Below are positions 8,452-17,065 of a stretch of 64,000 nt of DNA, in pieces. Made by a program: the position numbers and the translations under genes. Positions within the stretch are counted from its first letter, which is position 1. Each line of letters opens with the position of its first letter. This stretch comes from Methylobacter marinus A45 (GTDB lineage: Bacteria > Pseudomonadota > Gammaproteobacteria > Methylococcales > Methylomonadaceae), in the NCBI RefSeq assembly GCF_000383855.1, contig NZ_KB912877.1, positions 4,463,226-4,527,225 on the forward strand. Reading direction: 5' to 3'. The notes under the pieces were generated by a model. The model was not told the origin of the DNA. It worked only from the letters and a program-made list of their open reading frames with translations, and ran no database searches.

Positions 8452-9615
8452 TTAACCTAAACTTGTCGGGTGTTGAGTATTTTCAAGGCCAATCAATAGG
8501 TAAGCGATTACAAAAGCCAGGCCGCAGGCCGCGGCCGCTATTGAATACACAAACGCAGGCCCCATTAATTCCCAGTAATAGCCGCTGTAGAGACTTCCGA
8601 GCATCCCCCCCAAACCGAAGCTCAGGCTGCTATATAAAGCCTGTCCTTTTCCCTGATGCCTACGTCCAAAATACAGATGGACCAAATGAATGGCCGCGAC
8701 ATGAGCGGCCCCGAAAGTGGCGGCATGCAGTACCTGGGCCAGAATCAGCAGCCCTAACTGGTCCGCATACCAGGCAATCATCAGCCACCGGCCGACGGCC
8801 AGCGCAATGCTGACCAGTAAAATATGCCGCAGCGAATAGCGCGATAACAACCGATTCATGAACACAAACAAAACAATTTCCGCGCAAACGCCCAAAGCCC
8901 AAAGCCCGCCGGTCATCGTTGTCGAATAATGATATTGCTTAAGATAAACGGAATAAAAAACATAATAGGGACCATGGGCAATCTGCAGCAGCAGATAAAC
9001 CGTCAAAAAAGCCAGGACTTCCGGTTTTTTCAGGATCTGCATGATGCCCACGGCGTCTGTTTCGTGGGTGACGGCATGGGCCTCCGGTGTCGTTAAGGTC
9101 ACCAGCCAGATTAAAGCCAGCAATACCGCAATAGCGGCCGGAAGCACTGACATGCCCTGACTGTCCAGCAACCAGCCAATGCCCAGCACCGTGGCAATAA
9201 AACCGACCGATCCCCAAAGCCTGATCTGGCTATAACGGTGGGGCTGGCTTTTTAAATGAAATAACGTTACCGCCTCAAATTGCGGCAAGGCGGCGTTCCA
9301 GAAAAAACTGAAGCCGATGGTAATCCAGGCAAACCAGACATAATTGTGGGCGATTAAAAAACCGACAAAGATCAGGACCGCGAAAAACGAGGCGATGCGG
9401 ATAATGCGCAGGCTCTTGCCGGTATGGTCGGCAACCCAGCCCCACAGATTAGGCGCAATGATTTTGGTGCCGACCAGCAAAGCGGACAGTTCGCCAATCT
9501 GGCCGGCATTAAAGCCGCTATCTTTCAGATAGAGGCTCCAATACGGCATGAAGCCGCCCAGCGTGGCAAAATAAAAAAAATAGAAACCCGAGAGACGCCA
9601 GTAAGGAACAGCCAT
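8452..9615 (-). CDS. MFS transporter, HcaT-like (MFS_1-like family)
   Basis: A 387-residue integral membrane protein with 11-12 predicted helices. It begins MAVPYWRLSGFYFFYFATLGG, which is typical of the phenylpropionate/nucleoside permease-like subfamily. The open frame runs to a TTG eight codons upstream, but the ATG at 9613-9615 has AAGG eight bases before it and is preferred. The substrate cannot be told. It is followed, after 76 bases on the same strand, by exbB and lies downstream of aroC. No hydrocarbon or aromatic-acid genes are next to it. Confidence 0.85.
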   Translation of the reverse strand: MAVPYWRLSGFYFFYFATLGGFMPYWSLYLKDSGFNAGQIGELSALLVGTKIIAPNLWGWVADHTGKSLRIIRIASFFAVLIFVGFLIAHNYVWFAWITIGFSFFWNAALPQFEAVTLFHLKSQPHRYSQIRLWGSVGFIATVLGIGWLLDSQGMSVLPAAIAVLLALIWLVTLTTPEAHAVTHETDAVGIMQILKKPEVLAFLTVYLLLQIAHGPYYVFYSVYLKQYHYSTTMTGGLWALGVCAEIVLFVFMNRLLSRYSLRHILLVSIALAVGRWLMIAWYADQLGLLILAQVLHAATFGAAHVAAIHLVHLYFGRRHQGKGQALYSSLSFGLGGMLGSLYSGYYWELMGPAFVYSIAAAACGLAFVIAYLLIGLENTQHPTSLG

Positions 9616-9687
9616 GAGATGCCTTATCTGTCGCCACAAAACATGGCGTCGTGTCTTATGGCGATGATGTGAGTCATAAACAATGGC

Positions 9688-10776
9688 TTATCTTAAAACC
9701 GGCAATCCGGAATGAACGTCGATATTTTGCGCCCGATGGCGCAACAAGTGATCCATCAACACAATCGCCATCATCGCTTCGGCTATCGGCGTGGCGCGAA
9801 TGCCGACGCAGGGATCATGGCGGCCTTCCGTTACCACGTCAATGGCTTCGCCCTGCAGATTGATGCTTCTGCCGGGCAGACGCAGACTGGAAGTCGGCTT
9901 CAGGGCGATGCTGGCGACTATGGCCTGGCCGCTGGAAATGCCGCCGAGAATACCGCCGGCGTGATTGCTCAGGAATCCGTCCGGCGTGATTTCATCGCGA
10001 AACTGCGTGCCCTTGCTGTCGATGCAAGCGAAACCATCGCCTATTTCGACCCCTTTAACGGCATTGATGCTCATCAACGCATGCGCCAGATCGGCATCGA
10101 GCCGGTCAAAAATCGGCTCGCCCAGCCCCGGCGGGACATTGCTTGCCATGACATTGACTTTGGCGCCTATTGACTCGCCCTGTTTGCGCAGTGCATCCAT
10201 ATAAGCGGCCATCTCCTCGATTTTATCGGCATCCGGGCAGAAAAAAGGGTTGCTATCGATAATCGACCAATCGAGTTTTTCTATTTTTATCGGCCCCAGT
10301 TGCGACAGGTAGCCCCTGACCTCGATACCTGCCTGCTCTTTCAGATACTTTTTGGCGATGCCGCCTGCCGCTACGCGCATGGCCGTTTCGCGGGCCGATG
10401 ATCGGCCGCCGCCGCGATAATCCCTGATGCCGTACTTATGCTGGTAGGTATAGTCGGCATGGCCGGGTCTGAAGCTGTCGGCAATTTTTGAATAATCCTT
10501 GGAGCGCTGATCGGTATTTTCAATCAGCAGGCCGATAGGCGTGCCCGTGGTTTTGCCCTCGAACACGCCGGACAGAATCCTGACTTCATCGGCTTCACGG
10601 CGCTGGGTCGTGTGCCGGGATGTGCCGGGCTTCCGGCGGTCGAGATCCTGTTGCAGGTCTGCTTCGGTCAATGGCAGTCCCGGCGGACAGCCATCGACGA
10701 TGCAACCTAAAGCCGGGCCGTGGCTTTCGCCGAATGTGGTGACAGTAAATAATTTTCCTATAGTGTTTCCAGACAT
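9688..10776 (-). CDS. aroC: Chorismate synthase
   Basis: Last step of the shikimate pathway: EPSP to chorismate using reduced FMN (EC 4.2.3.5). It is 362 residues. Signatures are [19 protein letters not shown] at the start and [16 protein letters not shown] followed by [20 protein letters not shown] (residues about 100-140), which hold the flavin- and phosphate-binding residues. Its ATG shares one base with the prmB stop (TAATG), so the two are translationally coupled, a common pairing in gammaproteobacteria. Confidence 0.97.
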   Translation of the reverse strand: MSGNTIGKLFTVTTFGESHGPALGCIVDGCPPGLPLTEADLQQDLDRRKPGTSRHTTQRREADEVRILSGVFEGKTTGTPIGLLIENTDQRSKDYSKIADSFRPGHADYTYQHKYGIRDYRGGGRSSARETAMRVAAGGIAKKYLKEQAGIEVRGYLSQLGPIKIEKLDWSIIDSNPFFCPDADKIEEMAAYMDALRKQGESIGAKVNVMASNVPPGLGEPIFDRLDADLAHALMSINAVKGVEIGDGFACIDSKGTQFRDEITPDGFLSNHAGGILGGISSGQAIVASIALKPTSSLRLPGRSINLQGEAIDVVTEGRHDPCVGIRATPIAEAMMAIVLMDHLLRHRAQNIDVHSGLPVLR

Positions 10777-11708
10777 TATGTTAAAGCCGCTAAAAATTGT
10801 TCGTGATATTGATTAACCTGTTCGGCCGTCAGTAAAAACACGCCGTCGCCGCCGCGCTCGAAATCCAGCCAGTAAAAAGGCACGTCGGGGAATGTGTGTT
10901 GCAGCGTTTCCGCACTGCTGCCGACCTCCACGACCAAAATGCCCTGCTCCGTCAAATACTGACCGGCTTCGACCAGAATACGCAGCACGATATCCAGGCC
11001 GGATTCACCGCCCTTGAAGCCCATGTCGGGCTCGGCGCGAAACTCGGCGGGAAGCTGTTCCCATTCGGCATGGCTGACGTAAGGCGGATTGCTGACGATG
11101 ACGTCATATTGCAGCTTGGGCAATTCATTGAATAAATCCGACCGATATAATGCGACAGCATCGGCGATCTGGTGCTTCGCCACATTCATTTCAGCGACAG
11201 CCAACGCATCGGCGGATAAATCGACCGCATCCACGTAGGCATCGGGAAATGCGTAAGCGCAGGCGATGGCAATGCAGGCGCTGCCGGTGCATAAATCCAG
11301 AATACGCAGCACCTGGTCTTCCTCGACCCAGGGCGCGAAGCGCTGCTCGATCAGTTCGGCGATCGGCGACCTTGGCACCAATACCCGTTCATCGACATAA
11401 AACGGCAGCCCCGCAAAGATCGTTTCATGCGTCAAATAAGCGGCCGGCTTTCTTTCGCTGATGCGCCTGCCGATCATATCGATGACCTGTTGGCGCTCGT
11501 CCAGCGTCAAAGCGGCTTCCAGGTAAGTATCGGACAGATTGTAGGGTTGATGCACGGTATACAGGACCAATGCCGCGGCTTCATCCAGCGCCGTTGCCGT
11601 ACCATGGCCGAAACACACGCCGGCTTCGGTAAACCGGCTGGCGCCCCAGCGGATGTAATCACGGATGGTCGATAATGTGCTTAAAACATCGGATGGAGTT
11701 GTTTTCAT
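10776..11708 (-). CDS. prmB: 50S ribosomal protein L3 glutamine methyltransferase
   Basis: N5-glutamine methyltransferase of the HemK/PrmB family, 310 residues. The SAM-binding motif is [13 protein letters not shown] (138-149) and the glutamine-methylating signature is NPPY (207-210). The N-terminal 90 residues form the helical substrate domain. Specificity for L3 rather than release factors is inferred from the linkage to aroC and from the length, as is usual for PrmB. It starts 98 bases from the divergent HDOD gene. Confidence 0.93.
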   Translation of the reverse strand: MKTTPSDVLSTLSTIRDYIRWGASRFTEAGVCFGHGTATALDEAAALVLYTVHQPYNLSDTYLEAALTLDERQQVIDMIGRRISERKPAAYLTHETIFAGLPFYVDERVLVPRSPIAELIEQRFAPWVEEDQVLRILDLCTGSACIAIACAYAFPDAYVDAVDLSADALAVAEMNVAKHQIADAVALYRSDLFNELPKLQYDVIVSNPPYVSHAEWEQLPAEFRAEPDMGFKGGESGLDIVLRILVEAGQYLTEQGILVVEVGSSAETLQHTFPDVPFYWLDFERGGDGVFLLTAEQVNQYHEQFLAALT

Positions 11709-11806
11709 TGCTCAACAAGAAATAATATAGAGACGATCAATCTCGATTGAAACGGGGATTTTAAACTAAACTTTTACAGCGTGTCCGAATAATCAACAAA
11801 CAATGC

Positions 11807-12688
11807 ATGAGTGAAATAGATAACAACCCTGGCAATACCGCTATCAGTTTGGCCAAAAACAAACTATTGTCGGATTGTTATTCCTATATGCTGTCCGATA
11901 AACTGGTGCTGCCCACGATTCCCGATGTGTCATTTAAAATCCGCCGGGCGATCAACGACGAGAAAGCCAATAGCACTAAAATCGCGCGTGTCGTGCAGAT
12001 AGACCCGTCCATTACCGCCCGCTTGATCAGAATCTCCAACAGCCCGATCTACAGGGGGCGCAAACAAATCGAAAGCTGCCCGGAGGCCTTGACTCGTCTG
12101 GGATTAAGGGCGGCGCAGGATATCATTACCGCGTTTGCCATGAAATCGGTATTCAACGCCAGATCGCCGGTCATTCGCCGCAAAATGACTGAGTTGTGGA
12201 TGCACAGCAGTTATGTGGGCGCCATCAGTGCCGTATTCGCCCACAAAGTGTCCGGCTTTGATCCGGACCGTGCCATGTTGGCCGGGCTGCTTCATGATAT
12301 TGGCGTCGTGCCTATTTTGACCCATGCCGATAATCATCCCGATATTGTTTCCAGCCCCAAGGATCTGGCCGAAACGATTAAAGCCCTGCGCGCGGATATC
12401 GGCGTGCAGATTATCCAGCGCTGGGATTTTCCCGCTGATTTTGAGGATGTGATCATCAATGCCGAAAACTGGTTTATCGATAACCCGAACCCGCCCAATT
12501 ACGCGGACATCGTCATGGTCTCGCAATTGCACAGTTACATCGGCAAGATTGATATCAAGAAAATGCCCAAGATAGCCGAATTGCCGGCCTATAAAAAACT
12601 GGCCGGGCATCTCGATGCCAAAGACAGCATTAATATTCTCGATACCGCGAAGGATGAAATCGAGAATATCCGGCAAATGCTGGCTTAA
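11807..12688 (+). CDS. HDOD-domain signalling protein
   Basis: A 293-residue protein made mainly of one HDOD domain (a catalytically degenerate relative of HD phosphohydrolases). The domain starts near LPTIPDVSFKIRRAI (residues 36-50). It includes ISNSPIYRGRKQIESCPEALTRLG and the degenerate metal region GLLHDIGVVPIL at about 160. HDOD proteins act as regulatory scaffolds in motility, stress and c-di-GMP circuits. A flagellar FliK-like gene begins 4 bases after its stop, so a motility link is plausible. No enzymatic partner domain is fused. Confidence 0.88.
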   Translation: MSEIDNNPGNTAISLAKNKLLSDCYSYMLSDKLVLPTIPDVSFKIRRAINDEKANSTKIARVVQIDPSITARLIRISNSPIYRGRKQIESCPEALTRLGLRAAQDIITAFAMKSVFNARSPVIRRKMTELWMHSSYVGAISAVFAHKVSGFDPDRAMLAGLLHDIGVVPILTHADNHPDIVSSPKDLAETIKALRADIGVQIIQRWDFPADFEDVIINAENWFIDNPNPPNYADIVMVSQLHSYIGKIDIKKMPKIAELPAYKKLAGHLDAKDSINILDTAKDEIENIRQMLA

Positions 12689-12692
12689 CCGC

Positions 12693-14189
12693 ATGGATGT
12701 CAAGGCATTCATCAGCGCTCAAGGGCAATTGCCGCTAGGCAAGCCGGCGGCAAGCCGGCTGAATCTGACTGTCGGCCAGGACGTCGATGCCAAAGTCATC
12801 AGCGCCGGCATAAGTGAGGAAAAAAGCGCCATTCTGTTGAAGGTGGTCGACCGGCATCTACAACTGCAAAGCGCTCAACCCATCGAGCTCACGCCCGGGC
12901 AGGCGCTGAAACTCCAAGTTATTCAGCTGTCCCCGGTTGTGGCATTCAGGATTCTTACTCAGTTGCCCAACTCAAAAGCGCAAAATACAGTGCTAAGCCT
13001 GCAATTCGTTCAGCCGGCGGATGAAAAGCGTAACACGGTTAATAATAGCGAGGCGCCTTTAGCCTTAAAACAGCAGCTCGGAGTGAAAATAATCGGATTG
13101 ACCGCTCATGAAATTCAGCTGCAAGTGGTTAGCCAAGCCAATGCCAGGCATCCACACCCACCTGTGCTCACCCTTGATCGCTCGCAGTTGCAGTTATCCA
13201 ACACAACTCTGCCGACCATGCCTTTTGCAGCTGATCCGGATACGGCAGTTACCGCCTCGGCATTAAAAATCGGCCAACTGTTAACGCTGGAAGTCGTCAG
13301 GACCGGTATCCATCCTGAATTCAAACTGCTCCCTGCCCTTCCTGTTATTGAAGAAAAGATAAGTGACTGGATAAAACAAGTGTTGCCTCGCCATGAAGCG
13401 TCATCCGTGGTCTTGAATCAGTTAGTGCAGGATTTGCCGCATTTGCTGAGCAGTGAAACCGTTTCCCAGACGCTCAAGCAGATAGCCGCGGCTCTCTTGC
13501 AAACGCTTCCAGGACGGCCGCAACTAGCCGATCAGCAAGGGATCAAGCATGCGGTCAGCCATTCAGGGTTATTTTTTGAAGCCAGGCTGCAGCAGTCGGA
13601 GGAGCAACCGGCATCAGCCTTCAAGGATGATTTTAAAGCCAGGCTGCTTAAATTCGTACAGGCCTTGAAACAGGAGATCGCGAAAAACGCCGGTGAAGCC
13701 TTCGATGACGCCGAACTCGGCCTGCTTAAAAATCTGGAGCGAAAGTCCGGGAACGCCCTGGCTAAAATCGTGCTGGACCAGTTGGCTTCGCTGCCTAAGG
13801 AAGACAGTCCAAAACAGGTATGGACGCTGGAGATACCTTTTGTGGAAAACACAAAAGCCGACACCGTAAAAATTACAATAACGCGGGACAAGAAAAACAA
13901 GGCGCAGGCTAATGACGACAACTGGTCGGTTAATATCACGGTTACCCCGCCCGGACTCGGCACCATCGCCTGCACCGTTTCATTGCTGGATGACGGGCTG
14001 CATGCCTATTTTCTCGGCCAGAAACCGCAAACCGCCGATTTGATAGATCAGCATCTTGATTATTTCAGGGAACAGCTTGAACGATCCGGCTTAAAGACCG
14101 GGCGAATCGTTGCCCGGACCGGACAGGCAAAAACAGAGCCGGCGCCCGGGGAAATCGCCGGAAAACCATTGTTTGACGACCGGGCCTGA
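12693..14189 (+). CDS. FliK-like flagellar hook-length control protein
   Basis: A 498-residue protein if started at ATG 12693, 4 bases after the HDOD stop; an upstream extension of the frame lies inside the HDOD gene and is unlikely. The N-terminal and middle parts are low-homology, with QLQ-rich segments. The last 130 residues resemble the FliK C-terminal domain (WSVNITVTPPGLGTIACTVS, then LIDQHLDYFREQLERSGL). FliK measures hook length and switches export specificity. No other flagellar structural gene is nearby, so it may be a paralogue with another role. The tight coupling to the HDOD protein suggests joint function. Confidence 0.7.
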   Translation: MDVKAFISAQGQLPLGKPAASRLNLTVGQDVDAKVISAGISEEKSAILLKVVDRHLQLQSAQPIELTPGQALKLQVIQLSPVVAFRILTQLPNSKAQNTVLSLQFVQPADEKRNTVNNSEAPLALKQQLGVKIIGLTAHEIQLQVVSQANARHPHPPVLTLDRSQLQLSNTTLPTMPFAADPDTAVTASALKIGQLLTLEVVRTGIHPEFKLLPALPVIEEKISDWIKQVLPRHEASSVVLNQLVQDLPHLLSSETVSQTLKQIAAALLQTLPGRPQLADQQGIKHAVSHSGLFFEARLQQSEEQPASAFKDDFKARLLKFVQALKQEIAKNAGEAFDDAELGLLKNLERKSGNALAKIVLDQLASLPKEDSPKQVWTLEIPFVENTKADTVKITITRDKKNKAQANDDNWSVNITVTPPGLGTIACTVSLLDDGLHAYFLGQKPQTADLIDQHLDYFREQLERSGLKTGRIVARTGQAKTEPAPGEIAGKPLFDDRA

Positions 14190-14192
14190 CGC

Positions 14193-14846
14193 TTAAAAAC
14201 CCGCCGCTTTCGCTCTCGCCGCCCGGGCGCCTTCATAATCCTTCTGCATGACCCTGGCATTGGCAATCAATAACCAGCTCTGTCTTTTCAACCGGGTATC
14301 CTTGGACGCCAGTAATGCCGATTTTTTCGCCAGGTCTTCGGCCAGACGCGGCTTGGACTGCTTGATTCTTAACTCCGCCAGTTTATAAAACAAGGCGGCA
14401 TTGCGCGGCTCGATTCTGATGGCACGCTCAAGCGCGGCAGCTGCCGATTCCAGATTGCCGGCCTGACTGTTCCGGTCCGCGGCTGAAACCAGGGCGCCTA
14501 CGGCCGGCGATGGCGATACAAGCGCCAGATTTTCCAGGGGCTGTATGGATTCCGTACGCACCTCGGGCGGGCTAAAGGGTTCTTGGGTTAAAGGCGGCGC
14601 GTACTCCGGCGCCCCCTCCATCGGCGAGGTCGCGATCGAACCGGATTCCTTCAGCGGCCGGGTTGTGACGGTCGGCGGTTTTGGCTTGGCCGGTCTGGGC
14701 TTTACCTGCGGCCTGGGCGCGGGCTTGGCATAGACATCCGGCTGCCTGCCGGATACCGGTGCCGGCCGCTGGGTACCGAAAAAATCGGCACAACCGGTAA
14801 TCAAGGAAGGTAGGGAACAGATTAATACAACTCGTTTAATTGACAT
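14193..14846 (-). CDS. TPR-containing lipoprotein
   Basis: A 217-residue predicted lipoprotein: MSIKRVVLICSLPSLITGCA has a lipobox LITGC, so the mature chain starts at Cys19. A proline- and lysine-rich linker (about 25-60) would span periplasm or peptidoglycan. The C-terminal half has tetratricopeptide-like helices (GNLESAAAALERAIRIEPRNAALFYKLAELRIKQ). Such proteins often act in envelope assembly, but no specific role can be given. The gene is convergent with the FliK-like gene, with only three bases between the stop codons, and lies 13 bases after the stop of the next gene upstream. Confidence 0.75.
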   Translation of the reverse strand: MSIKRVVLICSLPSLITGCADFFGTQRPAPVSGRQPDVYAKPAPRPQVKPRPAKPKPPTVTTRPLKESGSIATSPMEGAPEYAPPLTQEPFSPPEVRTESIQPLENLALVSPSPAVGALVSAADRNSQAGNLESAAAALERAIRIEPRNAALFYKLAELRIKQSKPRLAEDLAKKSALLASKDTRLKRQSWLLIANARVMQKDYEGARAARAKAAGF

Positions 14847-14859
14847 CGGCGTCTTACTA

Positions 14860-15396
14860 TCAAAATAGCTCTATGTTATTAAATTGACTTTGTTGATGAG
14901 CTTCTTTTAACGCGAGAGCCTCATCCACGGATTTACCCTGAAAAATGGCATCGAACAGCAGCTTTTCCGACTCCATCGTATAGCGTGCCCGGATGCCTTC
15001 CTGAAAGTCCTGCCATTCCTTGGGATTATGAAGACCTTCGGAATTTTCCACCAATCGGGACAGGCTCCTTAAATTCGATGCCACGTGTTCCAGGCACTGC
15101 TGCATACGGTCATAAAACTGAAAAGCCACAACGGCGGCCTGGATTTTATCGCTGGTCTGAAAACAATGCGCGATAGCCGAATTCCTGGCCTCGCTGGACT
15201 CAAGAGACAGAAGATGGTCATTGATCGCCTGCATATGATCGACCATGGCCGTAAACGATTCCGTCAGCGTATTGACGGACGTGTCCGCCTCTTTTAACGC
15301 ATCGTGTACCTGGGCGGCCGATAAAGACAACAGCTTGACCGTCTCTCGCTTTTGGCTCCAATCAGGATCGTTTTTTTTCGAACTGGAATGCGGCAT
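14860..15396 (-). CDS. Unknown helical protein with CheZ-like D-x3-Q motif
   Basis: A 178-residue, probably all-helical soluble protein without signal peptide. I do not recognise a named family with confidence. The segment AFQFYDRMQQCLEHVASNL (about residues 90-108) has Asp followed by Gln four residues later, the spacing of the CheZ catalytic pair (QDLTGQ). This raises the possibility of a CheZ-superfamily phosphatase or a chemotaxis-like helical bundle. It sits between a YajR-type carrier and a TPR lipoprotein on the same strand. A 13-bp palindrome lies 40 bases upstream. Confidence 0.6.
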   Translation of the reverse strand: MPHSSSKKNDPDWSQKRETVKLLSLSAAQVHDALKEADTSVNTLTESFTAMVDHMQAINDHLLSLESSEARNSAIAHCFQTSDKIQAAVVAFQFYDRMQQCLEHVASNLRSLSRLVENSEGLHNPKEWQDFQEGIRARYTMESEKLLFDAIFQGKSVDEALALKEAHQQSQFNNIELF

Positions 15397-15435
15397 GTTT
15401 CATTCCCACAATTAAGATTATGCAAAAAGGCTCAA

Positions 15436-15463
15436 GAGTGTAACACTCCCGCGTCCTGGCGGG
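15436..15463. promoter_or_regulatory. Two adjacent hairpins between yajR-like gene and the CheZ-like gene
   Basis: GAGTGTAACACTC (15436-15448) is a perfect 13-base inverted repeat. It is followed by CCCGC-GTCCTG-GCGGG (15448-15463). The second could be a weak terminator of the minus-strand MFS gene. The first could be an operator or part of the same terminator, since a T5 tract follows on the minus strand. Confidence 0.35.
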
Positions 15464-15480
15464 TAAATTAACATCATTAA

Positions 15481-16872
15481 TCAGGCACGAGAGTAGCTTG
15501 AGATCAGATATTGCAGATTGTCCCGGTCCAGCTTCTGATTATCCACCTTGAGATAGGCGACGGCCTCCTCGTAATGCAGCGTAACCTCCTCCACGCCGAT
15601 GATTTTCACCATCTCCGCCATAAATTCATTGGCTTCCTGTTCCGATAATCGTTCCAGTGAAATGAGCAGATTCGCCCAATACCGCGGCGGCTTCATGGAA
15701 AAGGATAAAAGCAGCCAGCTGCCGGCTGCCGCGGCAGCCAATAAAAACACCGCGCCGGCACCAAATGCGCCGTAACACCAGCCGCCGACCGCGCCCCCAA
15801 TCCCCGCCCCCAGAAACTGACAGGTTGAATAAGCCCCCATGGCCGTGCCGCGTAAATCCGCCGGTGCGGTCTTGGAGATTAATGAGGGTAAAGTCGCTTC
15901 CAGCAGATTAAAGCCGCTGAAGAACAGCCAGAGGAAAACGATGATGCCGGGCAAACTGTTATTGGCCAGCATCAAGCCGATATTGGCCAGCACCAGGGCG
16001 GCGATGGCGCCTATAAACACGCTTTTCATCTTGCGTTTTTTCTCGGCCAGAATGACGAATGGAATAATGGCGGCCATGGAGACGACGAAGACGGGCAAAT
16101 ACACCTGCCAGTGCCGGGCGGGGAGCAAGCCCGCATCGCGTATCAGCAACGGCACGATGACAAAGCTCGCGGTTAAAATGGCATGCAGAATAAAAATACC
16201 GTAATCCAGACGCAATAATTCGGTATTTTTCAAGACATGCGAAAACTGCGTCGGCACCAGCTCCGCATCCCGATGTTTCTTGGTGTGCCGGGGATTAGGC
16301 ACGATGAACAGAATAATGGCTATTGCCAGTATCGCCAGCGCCGCCGTCAGCCAGAAAATACCGTTCAGGCCGATATGGCCGGCAATGACCGGGCCGGCGA
16401 CAATGGCCACGCCAAACGATACACCGATGCTGGCGCCGATCAGCGCCATGGCTTTGGTACGGTGCACCTCTTGCGTCAAATCGGCGACCAGCGCCATGGT
16501 TGCCGCGGCTATGGCGCCGGCCCCCTGTATGGCGCGGCCTAAAACAACCCCGTGGATAGTCGTGGAAACGGCGGCGATCACGCTGCCGGCAAAAAACAGC
16601 AATAACCCGATGACAATGATTTTTTTGCGGCCGAATCGATCCGACAGCAAGCCGAAAGGAATCTGCAGCAGCGACTGGCTGATGCCGTAAATGCCAATAG
16701 CCAGGCCGATTAGCGAGGGTGTCGCCCCTTCAAGCTGTTCGGCGGACAATGACAATACCGGCATAATCAGGAACAAGCCGAGCATGCGAAAGGCGTAAAT
16801 GCTGGCCAGGGACCAGGTGGCGCGTTTTTCCAATGGACTCATCGGACTTGTAATGTCCTGCACTTGTGTCAA
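15481..16872 (-). CDS. YajR-type MFS transporter with C-terminal YAM domain
   Basis: A 463-residue MFS drug:proton antiporter-like protein with 12 helices and a soluble C-terminal domain of about 65 residues (SLERLSEQEANEFMAEMVKI to the end) with a ferredoxin-like YAM pattern, as in E. coli YajR. The MFS A-motif is GLLSDRFGRKK near residue 77. The start is probably the TTG at 16870-16872 because AAGGAG lies about 10 bases before it; the next ATG is ten codons downstream. The substrate is unknown. It is divergent from uvrA. Confidence 0.85.
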   Translation of the reverse strand: MTQVQDITSPMSPLEKRATWSLASIYAFRMLGLFLIMPVLSLSAEQLEGATPSLIGLAIGIYGISQSLLQIPFGLLSDRFGRKKIIVIGLLLFFAGSVIAAVSTTIHGVVLGRAIQGAGAIAAATMALVADLTQEVHRTKAMALIGASIGVSFGVAIVAGPVIAGHIGLNGIFWLTAALAILAIAIILFIVPNPRHTKKHRDAELVPTQFSHVLKNTELLRLDYGIFILHAILTASFVIVPLLIRDAGLLPARHWQVYLPVFVVSMAAIIPFVILAEKKRKMKSVFIGAIAALVLANIGLMLANNSLPGIIVFLWLFFSGFNLLEATLPSLISKTAPADLRGTAMGAYSTCQFLGAGIGGAVGGWCYGAFGAGAVFLLAAAAAGSWLLLSFSMKPPRYWANLLISLERLSEQEANEFMAEMVKIIGVEEVTLHYEEAVAYLKVDNQKLDRDNLQYLISSYSRA

Positions 16873-17005
16873 AACCAGTTTCTCCTTATGTGCCAGAAAT
16901 TAAATAAAAGCTCTACTTCGGGTTTATTTCAAAAGCGCGCATTATAACAATCATTCCGTCGTATTCACTATTTGTGCTCGCCCAAATTCCTGATCCAGCG
17001 TTAGT

Positions 17006-17034
17006 TTGTCTTAGCCTGGTTTTGAACGTATATT
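17006..17034 (+). promoter_or_regulatory. Predicted uvrA promoter
   Basis: TTGTCT (17006-17011), a 17-base spacer and TATATT (17029-17034), ending 31 bases before the uvrA ATG. No convincing LexA operator (CTGT-N8-ACAG) was seen over it, so SOS control is not evident from the sequence. Confidence 0.5.
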
Positions 17035-17065
17035 ATGCGGTTGTTTAGATTGACGGAATTATTTG

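Noticed and set aside
16873-17065. LexA/SOS box upstream of uvrA
   Set aside because: No CTGT-N8-ACAG or close variant was found near the predicted promoter.
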